Source: Acidipropionibacterium acidipropionici (GTDB lineage: Bacteria > Actinomycetota > Actinomycetes > Propionibacteriales > Propionibacteriaceae). Taken from it: a stretch of 64,000 bases of DNA. The position numbers were made by a program, and so were the translations under genes. The DNA lies in assembly GCF_001441165.1 (NCBI RefSeq), contig NZ_CP013126.1, forward strand, positions 1,889,551 through 1,953,550, in the 5' to 3' direction. Of the stretch, positions 36,046-44,161 are shown in pieces (within the stretch, counting starts at the first letter, position 1; each line of letters begins with the position of its first letter). A model generated the notes under the pieces. That model saw only the letters and a program-made list of their open reading frames with translations, did not search any database and had not been told where the DNA came from.

Positions 36046-36822
36046 TCAACCCTCCTTGTGGTCGCCCAGGTGCCCCAGCAGCGGGGTGAGGATGTCCATC
36101 GGCAGCGGGAAGACCACCGTCGAGTTCTGATCGGCGCCCAGCTCCAGCAGGGTCTGCAGGTATCGCAGTTGAAGGGAGGCTGGGCTCTGGGAGAGCACAT
36201 CGGCGGCCTGCTTGAGCTCCCCGGAGGCCTGCAGCTCGCCGCGCGCGTTGATCACCTTGGCGCGCCGCTCCCTCTCGGCCTCGGCCTGCCGGGCCATCGC
36301 CCGCTGCATCGCCTCGGGAATCTCCACATCCTTGATCTCCACCACCGAGACGTCGACCCCCCAGGGCTGGGTCTGGACCTCGATGATCTCCCGAAGGTCC
36401 GCGTTGAGCTGCTCGCGGTGGGCCAGCAGGGTGTCCAGGTCGGCGCGGCCGAGCACACTGCGCAGAGTGGTCTGGGCGATCTGGCTGGTGGCCACGGCGT
36501 AGTTCTCGACATTCATCACGGCATCGGTGGCATCGGTGACGTTGAACAGCACCACCGCGTTCACCCGGGCCGGGACATTGTCCTGGGTGATGACCTCCTG
36601 GGGCGGGATCGTCAGGGTCACCGTCCTGGTGTCGACGCGGACCAGCCTGTCGAGTCCCGGGACGATGAAGACCAGCCCGGCCCCGTGCAGGGGCCTCAGC
36701 CGGCCCAGCCGGAAGATCACCGCACGCTCGTACTCGGGGATGATCTTGAGGCAGGTCACCAGGATCCCGGCGACGAGTACCACTACGGCGATCGTCGTGA
36801 AGAGCCATTCCGTGTGATTCAT
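36046..36822 (-). CDS. Slipin / stomatin-like SPFH membrane protein
   Basis: A 258-residue SPFH protein. One N-terminal membrane helix (about residues 7-28) is followed by the SPFH domain (IIPEYERAVIFRLGRL, PGLDRLVRVDTRTVTL, RSVLGRADLDTLLAHRE) and an EIPEAMQRAMARQAEAERER coiled-coil. Slipins form oligomeric membrane scaffolds. They usually pair with a NfeD protease partner; none is seen here. Instead it overlaps by ATGA the WhiB-like membrane gene behind norB, so all three are one operon. Confidence 0.9.
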   Translation of the reverse strand: MNHTEWLFTTIAVVVLVAGILVTCLKIIPEYERAVIFRLGRLRPLHGAGLVFIVPGLDRLVRVDTRTVTLTIPPQEVITQDNVPARVNAVVLFNVTDATDAVMNVENYAVATSQIAQTTLRSVLGRADLDTLLAHREQLNADLREIIEVQTQPWGVDVSVVEIKDVEIPEAMQRAMARQAEAERERRAKVINARGELQASGELKQAADVLSQSPASLQLRYLQTLLELGADQNSTVVFPLPMDILTPLLGHLGDHKEG

Positions 36823-37565
36823 CGAGGACCTCCGGTCCTGAAGGTGTCGGTACTGTGGTCGGTGCCGTAGCGGGTGCGCCCGCTCGACCAGCGGGAGCTG
36901 TACCGCCGGATCAGGTGCGCGGCCTCGTCGGCGGCACGATCGGTGAGCGGCCGGCCACCCGCGCCCAGGGTCACGCTCCGGGAGCGGGGACCCATCGTCT
37001 CGTCGAAACCGGCGTCGGATGACGCCGAGGACTCGATCGGGATCTCGTCGGGTATCGAGACCGGCTTGTTGCGCAGTGATCGGGCCATCGGCCAGGCCGC
37101 AAGGGCGACCACCACCAGGGTGGCCGTCAGCGTCACGTACTCCGCGACGCTGCGGGCCGCGATGAGCATCGCGGCCGGCAGCACGAAGGCGGCCGCGAGG
37201 ATGCACAGGCTCATCCCCCGGTGGAACATGCCGGCCTCCGAGTAGGGCCACGGATCCACCGGGGCGGTGATCTCCCGGGCGTCGACGCCGGGGGCGCAGG
37301 CGTCCTTGACCGGGCAGCGTCCGCAGATCTCGTGCTGGCCCCGGTAGCGGATGACCCGTTTCTCCGGGTCGAAGCTCGCCGGCCACAGCCAGTGATCCTC
37401 GTGGCATTTCCAGGCGCCGTTGTCCTCGTGGAAGACGAAGTTGGTCTCCTTCCATTGACGCGATCGTCGGGCGCTGCGCTGTCCCAGGACGTCGAGGAGC
37501 CAGGCCACGCCGATCAGCAGACCGGCGTAGCCGCACACCAGGAAGATCTCCAGGGAGGTGGTCAC
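36819..37565 (-). CDS. Membrane protein with WhiB-like Cys4 motif, norB operon
   Basis: A 248-residue protein. Predicted order: helix at about 5-27; basic stretch RSARRSRQWK (cytoplasmic side); Cys-rich segment with Cys54, Cys81, Cys84 and Cys90; two helices at about 112-132 and 139-160; polar tail. The spacing C-x26-C-x2-C-x5-C and the text ICGRCPVKDAC closely resemble the [4Fe-4S] motif of WhiB proteins (C-x14-22-C-x2-C-x5-C, with CPV). The usual WhiB G[V/I]WGG turn is absent. WhiB clusters react with NO, and this gene overlaps norB by ATGA and the slipin by ATGA. A membrane Fe-S NO sensor or electron carrier is inferred; a zinc site is the alternative. Confidence 0.8.
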   Translation of the reverse strand: MTTSLEIFLVCGYAGLLIGVAWLLDVLGQRSARRSRQWKETNFVFHEDNGAWKCHEDHWLWPASFDPEKRVIRYRGQHEICGRCPVKDACAPGVDAREITAPVDPWPYSEAGMFHRGMSLCILAAAFVLPAAMLIAARSVAEYVTLTATLVVVALAAWPMARSLRNKPVSIPDEIPIESSASSDAGFDETMGPRSRSVTLGAGGRPLTDRAADEAAHLIRRYSSRWSSGRTRYGTDHSTDTFRTGGPR

Positions 37566-39922
37566 GACCGCGGACCCTCAGTGGTCGCGTGCTCTGCGCC
37601 ATCGGCCGGTGACGGGTCATTCCCGGCGGGCCCGGGAACGGTGAACAGGCTCTCCACCGGCAGCTCGTCGACGGTCTTGCCGCGGTTGCGGAACCGCCAT
37701 CCCTGGAAGGCCATCCAGAGGAAGGGCAGCACGCCGCCGACGATGAAGACGATGTCTCCGGGCATCCTCATCCACTCCAGGACGGAGTTGCGGTGAGAGG
37801 TGATGTAGTTCAGCGATCTCGCCTCGAAGTAGCCGGCGCCGACCGCATGGTAGAGCTGCAGCAGGCCGAGCGGCAGCAGGGTGACGAAGACCATCCAGAT
37901 CAGCCCGATGTTGGTGCACCAGAAGGAGATCTTCGCCAGCTTGTCGTTCCACTTCTCCTCGGGAATGAGGTAGCGCAGCGCGAACATCCCCAGGGCCAGG
38001 GCCAGCATGCCGTAGACGCCCATCATGGCGCCGTGGGCGTGGTTGGCGGTGAGTGCCGTGCCGATCTCGTAGTAGGAGACGATCGGCAGGTTGATGATGA
38101 AGCCGAAGACGCCGGCCCCCACGAAGTTCCAGAATCCCACGGCGACCAGGAACATCACGCACCAGCGGTGCGGGAAGGGGGTCTTCGACTGGGACTCCTG
38201 ACGCGCTCCCAGCTGCATGAAGGCCCACGCCTCGACGGTGAGGAAGGTCAACGGGATGACCTCCGCCGCCGAGAAGAAGGCGCCCACGGCCATGCTCGAG
38301 CTCGGGGTGCCCGAGAAGTACAGGTGGTGCATGGTGCCCAGCACCCCGCCAGCCGAGTAGAGGATGACGTCCATGTAGATGATGCCCAGGGCGACCTTCT
38401 CCCGGACCACGCCGAGCATCACGAAGATGTAGGCCACCAGGACGGTGGTGAACAGCTCGAGGAAGTCCTCCACCCACAGGTGCACCACCCAGAACCGCCA
38501 GAACTCGGCCACCGACAGATGGCTGCCCGAGGTGGCGAGCTGGCCGACGGCGTAGAAGGCCGGGATCGACAGGGCCGAGAAGAAGAAGACCCAGGGCATG
38601 TTCCCCCGCGACTCGCCCTTGAGGCGGCCGCGGATCGAGCGCCAGATGATGAAGACCCACAGGAACATGCCGACGGTGAGCAGCGTCTGGTAGAGCCGCG
38701 GCAGGTCGAGATACTCCCACTGCTGGCCGAAGAGCGGTCCGCGCGCCCAGGACACCCCGTAGATGGACAGCATCTCCGAGCCCAGGGAGCCGAACACGAC
38801 GATCGCCACGGCCGCCAGGAGCACTCCGGTCCAGCGCCCCTGGTGCTTCGGCTCGCGCCCGGAGATGAAGGGGGCCAGGAAGATGCCGCCGGCCAGGAAG
38901 GCCGCGGCCGTCCAGAACAGGGAGAGCTGGACGTGCCAGGTCCGGGCCAGGTTGTAGGGGAACCAGCTGGCCAGGTCGAAGCCGAAGAAGCTGGTGAGGT
39001 CGGAGCGGTAGTGTTCGGCGGCCGCTCCGACGATCGTCTGCATGAAGAACAGTGCGGCGATCACCAGGAAGAACCAGGAGCACATCCGCTGGGACTTCGT
39101 GAGGCCCACGTCCCTGGGCCGGATGAAGGACAGGGACGGCACCTCGGAGGCGTGCCAGCCGATGGTGCGGCTCCAGCGGCCGTAGATCGCGAACATGATC
39201 CCGGTGCCGCCGATGAGGACGATGAGGGACAGCGCCGACCACAGCACCATGTCGGCGGTCGGCTTGTTGTCGACACGGGACTCGGAGGGCCAGTTGTTCG
39301 TGTACGAGTAGTTCTTCCCGGGACGGTCCGCGGCCGAGGCCCAGGCGGTCCATGCGAAGAAGCTGGTGAGCTGTTTGGCCTGGACGGGGTCCTTGATGTT
39401 GTCGGCCAGAAGGCCCAAGTTGTGGGAGTTCTTGCCGAAGTAGTCGGTGTAGTAGCGCACCAGGTCCTGGTAGGCCGAGGCCTGCTGGGGGGAGAAGGTC
39501 AGCACGCCGGTCTTCTCGTCGTAGCGGTTGGTGCGCCAGTCGGCCTTGTTGGCCTCCGTCGGATCGTGGGCGCCCGCCTCCCGGCGCTGCTGGAGGGTGT
39601 TGTCGGTGGCGCGCCTGAGGTAGTCGGCGGTGAAATCGGGGCCGAGGTAGCCGCCGTGGCCGACGATCGACCCGTACTCCATCAGCCCCCGGTTCTGGAA
39701 TATGACCTGACCTGCGGTGATGTCGGCCTTGGTGAACAGTTCGGTGCCCTCGGTCGTGGCGACCTTCTCGGGCATCGGCATCGAGTCGGTGTAGGTGGCC
39801 CATGTGACGGCACCCATGATCGTGAAGCCGAGCAGCATCACCAGGACGACGCCCTGGATCCAGCCCTTGCCCACGACCATGGGCCGGCGCGTCGATGACA
39901 CCACCTTCGTTGTGTTCGTCAT
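37562..39922 (-). CDS. norB: Quinol-dependent nitric oxide reductase (qNor)
   Basis: A 786-residue heme-copper-superfamily enzyme reducing 2 NO to N2O with quinol. The N-terminal extension with its periplasmic domain (residues about 40-230) replaces NorC. Heme and FeB ligands appear in ARTWHVQLSLFW, VVHLWVEDFLELF, TMHHLYFSG and ANHAHGAMMGVYG. About 14 helices are visible. It probably protects against NO or supports denitrification. First gene of an operon with two overlapping partners. A leaderless start at ATG 39922 fits the TAGAGT hexamer. Confidence 0.96.
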   Translation of the reverse strand: MTNTTKVVSSTRRPMVVGKGWIQGVVLVMLLGFTIMGAVTWATYTDSMPMPEKVATTEGTELFTKADITAGQVIFQNRGLMEYGSIVGHGGYLGPDFTADYLRRATDNTLQQRREAGAHDPTEANKADWRTNRYDEKTGVLTFSPQQASAYQDLVRYYTDYFGKNSHNLGLLADNIKDPVQAKQLTSFFAWTAWASAADRPGKNYSYTNNWPSESRVDNKPTADMVLWSALSLIVLIGGTGIMFAIYGRWSRTIGWHASEVPSLSFIRPRDVGLTKSQRMCSWFFLVIAALFFMQTIVGAAAEHYRSDLTSFFGFDLASWFPYNLARTWHVQLSLFWTAAAFLAGGIFLAPFISGREPKHQGRWTGVLLAAVAIVVFGSLGSEMLSIYGVSWARGPLFGQQWEYLDLPRLYQTLLTVGMFLWVFIIWRSIRGRLKGESRGNMPWVFFFSALSIPAFYAVGQLATSGSHLSVAEFWRFWVVHLWVEDFLELFTTVLVAYIFVMLGVVREKVALGIIYMDVILYSAGGVLGTMHHLYFSGTPSSSMAVGAFFSAAEVIPLTFLTVEAWAFMQLGARQESQSKTPFPHRWCVMFLVAVGFWNFVGAGVFGFIINLPIVSYYEIGTALTANHAHGAMMGVYGMLALALGMFALRYLIPEEKWNDKLAKISFWCTNIGLIWMVFVTLLPLGLLQLYHAVGAGYFEARSLNYITSHRNSVLEWMRMPGDIVFIVGGVLPFLWMAFQGWRFRNRGKTVDELPVESLFTVPGPAGNDPSPADGAEHATTEGPRS

Positions 39923-39929
39923 GGGCAGC

Positions 39930-39935
39930 ACTCTA
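39930..39935 (-). promoter_or_regulatory. -10 TAGAGT of norB, leaderless type
   Basis: On the minus strand TAGAGT ends 7 nt before the norB ATG. The rest of 39936-40273 holds repeat copy C, overlapping short palindromes at 40012-40029 and two DnaA-box-like sequences. I see no convincing NsrR- or NorR-type site. Confidence 0.55.
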
Positions 39936-40030
39936 GTAATTGAGGATCCACTACCCGATAAATCTGGAGAATCCGTTGCCCTCGGTCCTCGCGGGTCGTC
40001 CTCACAGGCGGTCCGGGTCCCGGATCCGGA

Positions 40031-40101
40031 GACGAGATTCCCGCTCAACGGGGATATGAGGCGCTGGGCGACGATCATCCCCGTTGAGCGGGAATCACGT
40101 C
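40031..40101. repeat. Palindromic intergenic repeat, copy C
   Basis: 25-bp arms (40031-40055 and 40077-40101) with one mismatch, core TTCCCGCTCAACGGGGAT, and a loop with ATATGAGGCGCTG. It lies between norB and the divergent DUF559-like gene, so it is not a terminator. It shares GGGGATATGAGGCGCTG with copy D in the same orientation. Confidence 0.9.
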
Positions 40102-40176
40102 TCGCGAGCACCGCTCGGGACCCGGGCTCCGGTTCTCCGCCGGACCGATGCATCGCGTGCGGGCCCCCGACCTGGG

Positions 40177-40224
40177 TTTTCCACAGGGTGGGTGGTTCGG
40201 ACGGTTTCCAAGGAGTTATCCACA
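40177..40224 (+). other. Two DnaA-box-like sequences
   Basis: TTATCCACA at 40216-40224 is a perfect match to the DnaA consensus; TTTTCCACA at 40177-40185 has one mismatch. Both face the same way with starts 39 bp apart. No dnaA/dnaN context, so this is not an origin. Confidence 0.4.
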
Positions 40225-40273
40225 GATGTCCGGCCGAACGACAGTTCCGTCGGGTGGCCGCGATAACTGGGGT

Positions 40274-41221
40274 ATGGAACTGCTTTCGATCCTTCATGCC
40301 CAGGGAGTGGTCTCGCTACCCAGCGCCGGCCCGCTCTCCCGCCAGGCTCGCCGAGCGGTGGCGAACGGGCTCGCCGTCCGTCCACTGCCGGGTGTCGTCA
40401 TGGACGCGGCTCTCGTCGACAATCCCGACGCATGGATCCGCGCGGCCAGGTGCTGGCGGCCCGACGCCGTCCTGACCGGGAGAGCGGCTCTGCGAGCCCA
40501 GTGCCTGCCCCGGATCTCCCTGGATGGCGTCGACCTGCTCGTCCCTCACACGTTGTCCGACCGGCCACGGGTGCGAGGACATCGTGAGACTCTTCCCGAC
40601 GAACTCGTCAGCACGGTGCGAGGCGGGCCAACCGCCACGGCCGCGGCCGCCTGCCTCTTCCTGGGGGAGCGCGGGGACTGGGACGCGGTGTGCTTGGCCC
40701 TGCGCAAGCGCAAGGTCGCCCCGGACCAGATCGAGGCCGCGAGGGCGATGCTGCCCCGTCGACGCGATGCGCAGGCGCTGGACAGGGTCGTGCGCCTCAC
40801 CAGGGGCAACCCGTGGTCCGTGGCGGAGATCGAGATGCAGGAACTGTGGCGGCTGACCCGGGTGACCGGTTGGCGGGGGAATCTGGAGACGGTCGTGAGA
40901 TCGGAGGACGAGCGGCACTGGATCTCGGAGAAGACCTACTACTTGGACGGAGCCTTCCAGGAGGAGATGCTCGATGTCGAGATGAACGGGCGCGAGTTCC
41001 ACGACACGAGCGAATCGTTCGAGTCGGACGCCGCGAAGATCAGGGCGCTCACCGCGATCGGTTGGACCGTGATGCCGGTCACGCCCACCCAGATGCGGCA
41101 GGACCCCAGGGGTTTCCTCGAGGATGTGGTGTCCCGCCTCCACCGCAGGCATCGGCCCGTATCGCTGCCCCGAAACATCACATATCGTCCTGATCTTCCG
41201 GGAATCTGGGAGCTCGGGTGA
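40274..41221 (+). CDS. AbiEi-like / DUF559-type protein (putative nuclease fold)
   Basis: A 315-residue protein of a large actinobacterial group. The N-terminus MELLSILHAQGVV...LSRQARRAVANG looks like an AbiEi-type winged helix. The C-terminus (EEMLDVEMNGREFHD, then TAIGWTVMPVTPTQM) resembles the Vsr/DUF559 PD-(D/E)XK nuclease fold. A role as toxin or restriction-like nuclease is possible but unproved. ATG 40274 gives the family N-terminus; the upstream extension is not conserved. The gene is bracketed by palindromic repeat copies C and D, and its stop touches copy D. Confidence 0.75.
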   Translation: MELLSILHAQGVVSLPSAGPLSRQARRAVANGLAVRPLPGVVMDAALVDNPDAWIRAARCWRPDAVLTGRAALRAQCLPRISLDGVDLLVPHTLSDRPRVRGHRETLPDELVSTVRGGPTATAAAACLFLGERGDWDAVCLALRKRKVAPDQIEAARAMLPRRRDAQALDRVVRLTRGNPWSVAEIEMQELWRLTRVTGWRGNLETVVRSEDERHWISEKTYYLDGAFQEEMLDVEMNGREFHDTSESFESDAAKIRALTAIGWTVMPVTPTQMRQDPRGFLEDVVSRLHRRHRPVSLPRNITYRPDLPGIWELG

Positions 41222-41288
41222 CGAGAATCCCGCTCAACGGGGATATGAGGCGCTGCGGGGGCGCGGAACCCCGTTGAGCGGGAAATCG
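41222..41288. repeat. Palindromic intergenic repeat, copy D
   Basis: Left arm CGAGAATCCCGCTCAACGGGG, right arm CCCCGTTGAGCGGGAAATCG, loop with ATATGAGGCGCTG and GGGGGCGCGGA. It begins directly after the stop codon of the DUF559-like gene. Confidence 0.9.
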
Positions 41289-41327
41289 GTCTTGCCGGCG
41301 CTGATGGCACCCCGCCTCGCCAGCTTC

Positions 41328-41333
41328 TAGGCT
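41328..41333 (+). promoter_or_regulatory. -10 TAGGCT of the M20 dipeptidase, leaderless type
   Basis: TAGGCT ends 6 nt before ATG 41340, which is preferred to the GTG at 41334 that adjoins the hexamer. Confidence 0.6.
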
Positions 41334-41339
41334 GTGTCC

Positions 41340-42683
41340 ATGAGTCTTGCCGAGCGAAAAACTGAACTGGAAGTCAGAGTCGACGACCTGTTGGAGCCCA
41401 CCATCGAGGAGCTGACGACCCTGGTCGCGATCCGCTCGGTGAGCTCCCAGGAGCCCGACGGGGTGGTGGCCAATGCCGAGCACATCGCCGATCTGGCGCG
41501 TGGAGCCGGTGCCGCCGACGCCTCCGTGGTCACCGAGGGGGGCGGCCTGCCGGCCGTCATCGCCCACTGGCCGGCCCCCGAGGGGAAGCCCACCGTGCTG
41601 CTCTACTCCCACGGCGATGTGCAGCCCACCGGGGACCTGTCGGAGTGGCACACCGAGCCCTTCGTCGCGACCCGCAAGGGGGACCGTCTCTACGGCCGCG
41701 GCACCGCCGACGACAAGGGCGGGGTCGCCGCCCATCTGGCCGCCATCCGCGCCTTCGACGGGAAACCCCCGGTCGGGGTCACCCTGTTCATCGAGGGCGA
41801 GGAGGAGATCGGCTCCCCGTCGATGGCCAGGATCATCGAGGCCCACAAGGAGGAGCTGGCCGCCGACGTCATCGTCATCGCCGACTCGGTGAACTGGGAC
41901 CAGGGCGAGCCCTCCCTGACCACCAGCCTGCGCGGCGTCGCCGACTGCGTCGTCGAGGTGCGCACCCTCGACCACGCGCTGCACTCGGGGCAGTTCGGCG
42001 GCATCGTCCCCGACGCCCTGACCACCCTGTGCCGGCTGCTCGCCACCCTCCACGACGAGGACGGGGAGGTGGCCGTCGACGGGCTGGCAGCATTCTCCGG
42101 CCCGGATCTGGAGTACCCGGAGGACCGCCTTCGCACCGAGACCGCGATCCTGGACGGCGTCCAGTGGGTCGGAAAGGGATCCTTCGTCGAGCGGATGTGG
42201 ACCAAGCCCTCGGTGTCGGTGCTCGCCATCGACGCCACACCGGTGGCCCAGGCGATCAACATCCTGCCCGCCACCGCCCGCGCAAAGGTGGGTCTTCGGG
42301 TGGCCCCCGGCGATGACGCCGCACAGGCCCTCAAGGCCCTGGTGCACCACCTCGAGACCCACGCGGAGTTCGGCGCCCATGTCACCGTGACCCCCGGCGA
42401 GACCGGCGCCCCCGGCATCGTCAGGGCCGGCCGCCACACCGGAGCGGTGGTCAACGAGGCGTTCAAGCTGGCCTGGGGCCAGGAGCCCGTGGAGATGGGC
42501 ACCGGCGGTGCGATCCCGCTGGTCACAGACCTGCAGAACACCTTCCCCGACGCCACGGTGCTCGTCACCGCCGTCACCGATCCCGACTCGCGGATGCACG
42601 GCATCGACGAATCCCTCCACCTGGGAGACTTCCGCAGGGCCATCCTCACCGAGGCCCTGCTGCTCGCCGGGCTCGCCGAGTAG
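41340..42683 (+). CDS. M20-family dipeptidase
   Basis: A 447-residue di-zinc peptidase of the M20 family. Metal-site motifs: YSHGDVQPTG, GRGTADDKGG and EGEEEIGSPS with the catalytic Glu. A lid domain lies in the middle (ALHSGQFGG) and a final His in RMHGIDE. Members hydrolyse dipeptides or acyl-amino acids in the cytosol; exact substrate unknown. With PepN it would serve peptide use. Confidence 0.9.
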   Translation: MSLAERKTELEVRVDDLLEPTIEELTTLVAIRSVSSQEPDGVVANAEHIADLARGAGAADASVVTEGGGLPAVIAHWPAPEGKPTVLLYSHGDVQPTGDLSEWHTEPFVATRKGDRLYGRGTADDKGGVAAHLAAIRAFDGKPPVGVTLFIEGEEEIGSPSMARIIEAHKEELAADVIVIADSVNWDQGEPSLTTSLRGVADCVVEVRTLDHALHSGQFGGIVPDALTTLCRLLATLHDEDGEVAVDGLAAFSGPDLEYPEDRLRTETAILDGVQWVGKGSFVERMWTKPSVSVLAIDATPVAQAINILPATARAKVGLRVAPGDDAAQALKALVHHLETHAEFGAHVTVTPGETGAPGIVRAGRHTGAVVNEAFKLAWGQEPVEMGTGGAIPLVTDLQNTFPDATVLVTAVTDPDSRMHGIDESLHLGDFRRAILTEALLLAGLAE

Positions 42684-42846
42684 CCGTCGGCAGCTGCGCG
42701 CAACCGGTCACAGGCGGCCGCGTGTTTCTGGCGGGAGGACAGGCCCTGCCGTCGGCGTAAGCTTGCTGCTACGCCGTCAGGCAGGGCTTTTCCGCGTCAC
42801 AGAAGGGTGGGGTGACGTGGGCAGCGCCGTCCCGTGAGGAGCCCCC

Positions 42847-44124
42847 TTGTCCGCGATCCCCTACTCCCGCCTGTTCTCCTACTCCGGCCCCGCCTTCGTC
42901 GCCGTCGGATTCGGCGCCCGCCTGCCGCTGGCGATGAGCCAGTTGGGCACCATGCTGCTGGTCTCCAGCCCGATGGTGGCCGGCCGGATGGGGCCCGGCG
43001 GGGTGGCCGCCGGGGCGGTGGCCCTGGCCAATGCCGTCGGTTCCCCGATCTTCGGTTCGCTGACCGACCGCCGAGGGCAGCGCGGCATCCTGCTGCTCCA
43101 GTCCCTGGTCGGGGGCGCCGCCCTGGTGATCGAGGCGGCGGCCGCGGTGCTCGGCGCTCCGTGGGCCCTGGTGGCCCTCATCGGCGCCGTCGCCGGATTC
43201 TTCATGCCCCAGGTCGGCACTATGGCCAGGGTCCGCTGGCGGGCCGTGGCCGCCGCCCACCCCGATCAGAAGGCCGGGATCCTGGAGACCTCCTTCGCCT
43301 GGGAGGGCTCGGCCGACGAGGCCTCCTTCGCCCTCGGCCCGGCGCTGACCGGCATCCTGGCGGTGGCGCTGGGTCCCGTACCGGCCATCGTCGGCGCGGG
43401 CGTGATGCTCGTCGTGCTGGGATCCTGGTTCGCCGTCCACCCGACGGTGCGCATGGTCACCGCGGCCACGGCCCCCGGCGCGCAGACCTCCCCGACGGCC
43501 GGCGCTCGGCGCGAGCCCGTCCTCACTCCCGGCGTCGTGTCGGCCCTGGTGGGGCTGCTCATGATCGGGACGATCTTCGGCTCGGTGCAGACCGGCACCA
43601 CCACACTGGCCACCGCCGAGGGACGTCCGGGCCTGGCCGGCCTGCTGCACGCCCTGCTGTCGGTGGGCAGCGCCACCGCCGGCCTGCTGCTGCCCAGGCT
43701 GGCGCGGCGGATCGGCCTGGTGCGCCGCTGGCACATCTTCGCCACCGCCCTGGCGATCCTGGCGCTGCCGCTGCTGGCGGTCGGGTCGTTGAGTGTGCTG
43801 GTGCCCGAACTGCTGGTCCTCGGGCTGGCCGTGGCGCCCTACCTCATCACCCTCTACTCGGTGGCCGAGCGGGCTGCGAGGCCCACCCGGATCGGCGCGG
43901 TGATGACGCTGCTGGCGGCCACCACGAGCCTCGGCTACTCCCTGGGCACCTCGATCGCCGGCAGGCTGGCCGATCTGGGGGGCCACACACCGGCCTACGC
44001 GGTCACCGTGACCGCGGCCCTGGTGGCCTGTCTGCTGGGCTGGCTCCTCGCGGCCAGGGTGACGCCGGGGCAGCAACGCGCCGTCCCCGACGAGGGCCCG
44101 GCGGGGAAGCCCACGGTGGACTGA
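42847..44124 (+). CDS. MFS transporter (12 TM)
   Basis: A 425-residue membrane protein with about 12 helices. GSLTDRRGQRG between helices 2 and 3 is the MFS signature loop, and WEGSADEASFALGPALTG marks the middle of the N-half as in DHA-type exporters. Substrate unknown. The start is TTG 42847 with GAGGAG 6 nt upstream. purF follows 37 bp downstream with its own promoter. Confidence 0.82.
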   Translation: MSAIPYSRLFSYSGPAFVAVGFGARLPLAMSQLGTMLLVSSPMVAGRMGPGGVAAGAVALANAVGSPIFGSLTDRRGQRGILLLQSLVGGAALVIEAAAAVLGAPWALVALIGAVAGFFMPQVGTMARVRWRAVAAAHPDQKAGILETSFAWEGSADEASFALGPALTGILAVALGPVPAIVGAGVMLVVLGSWFAVHPTVRMVTAATAPGAQTSPTAGARREPVLTPGVVSALVGLLMIGTIFGSVQTGTTTLATAEGRPGLAGLLHALLSVGSATAGLLLPRLARRIGLVRRWHIFATALAILALPLLAVGSLSVLVPELLVLGLAVAPYLITLYSVAERAARPTRIGAVMTLLAATTSLGYSLGTSIAGRLADLGGHTPAYAVTVTAALVACLLGWLLAARVTPGQQRAVPDEGPAGKPTVD

Positions 44125-44149
44125 GGACGCCGTCGGCGCGAAGCTGCGA

Positions 44150-44155
44150 TAGCTT
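44150..44155 (+). promoter_or_regulatory. -10 TAGCTT of purF, leaderless type
   Basis: TAGCTT ends 6 nt before GTG 44162. Confidence 0.6.
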
Positions 44156-44161
44156 GGGTCC

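Noticed and set aside
37793-39898. Plus-strand frame of about 700 codons opposite norB
   Set aside because: Shadow of NorB with repetitive charged sequence and no domain.
40177-40224. Chromosomal origin of replication
   Set aside because: Only two boxes and no dnaA, dnaN or rpmH neighbourhood.
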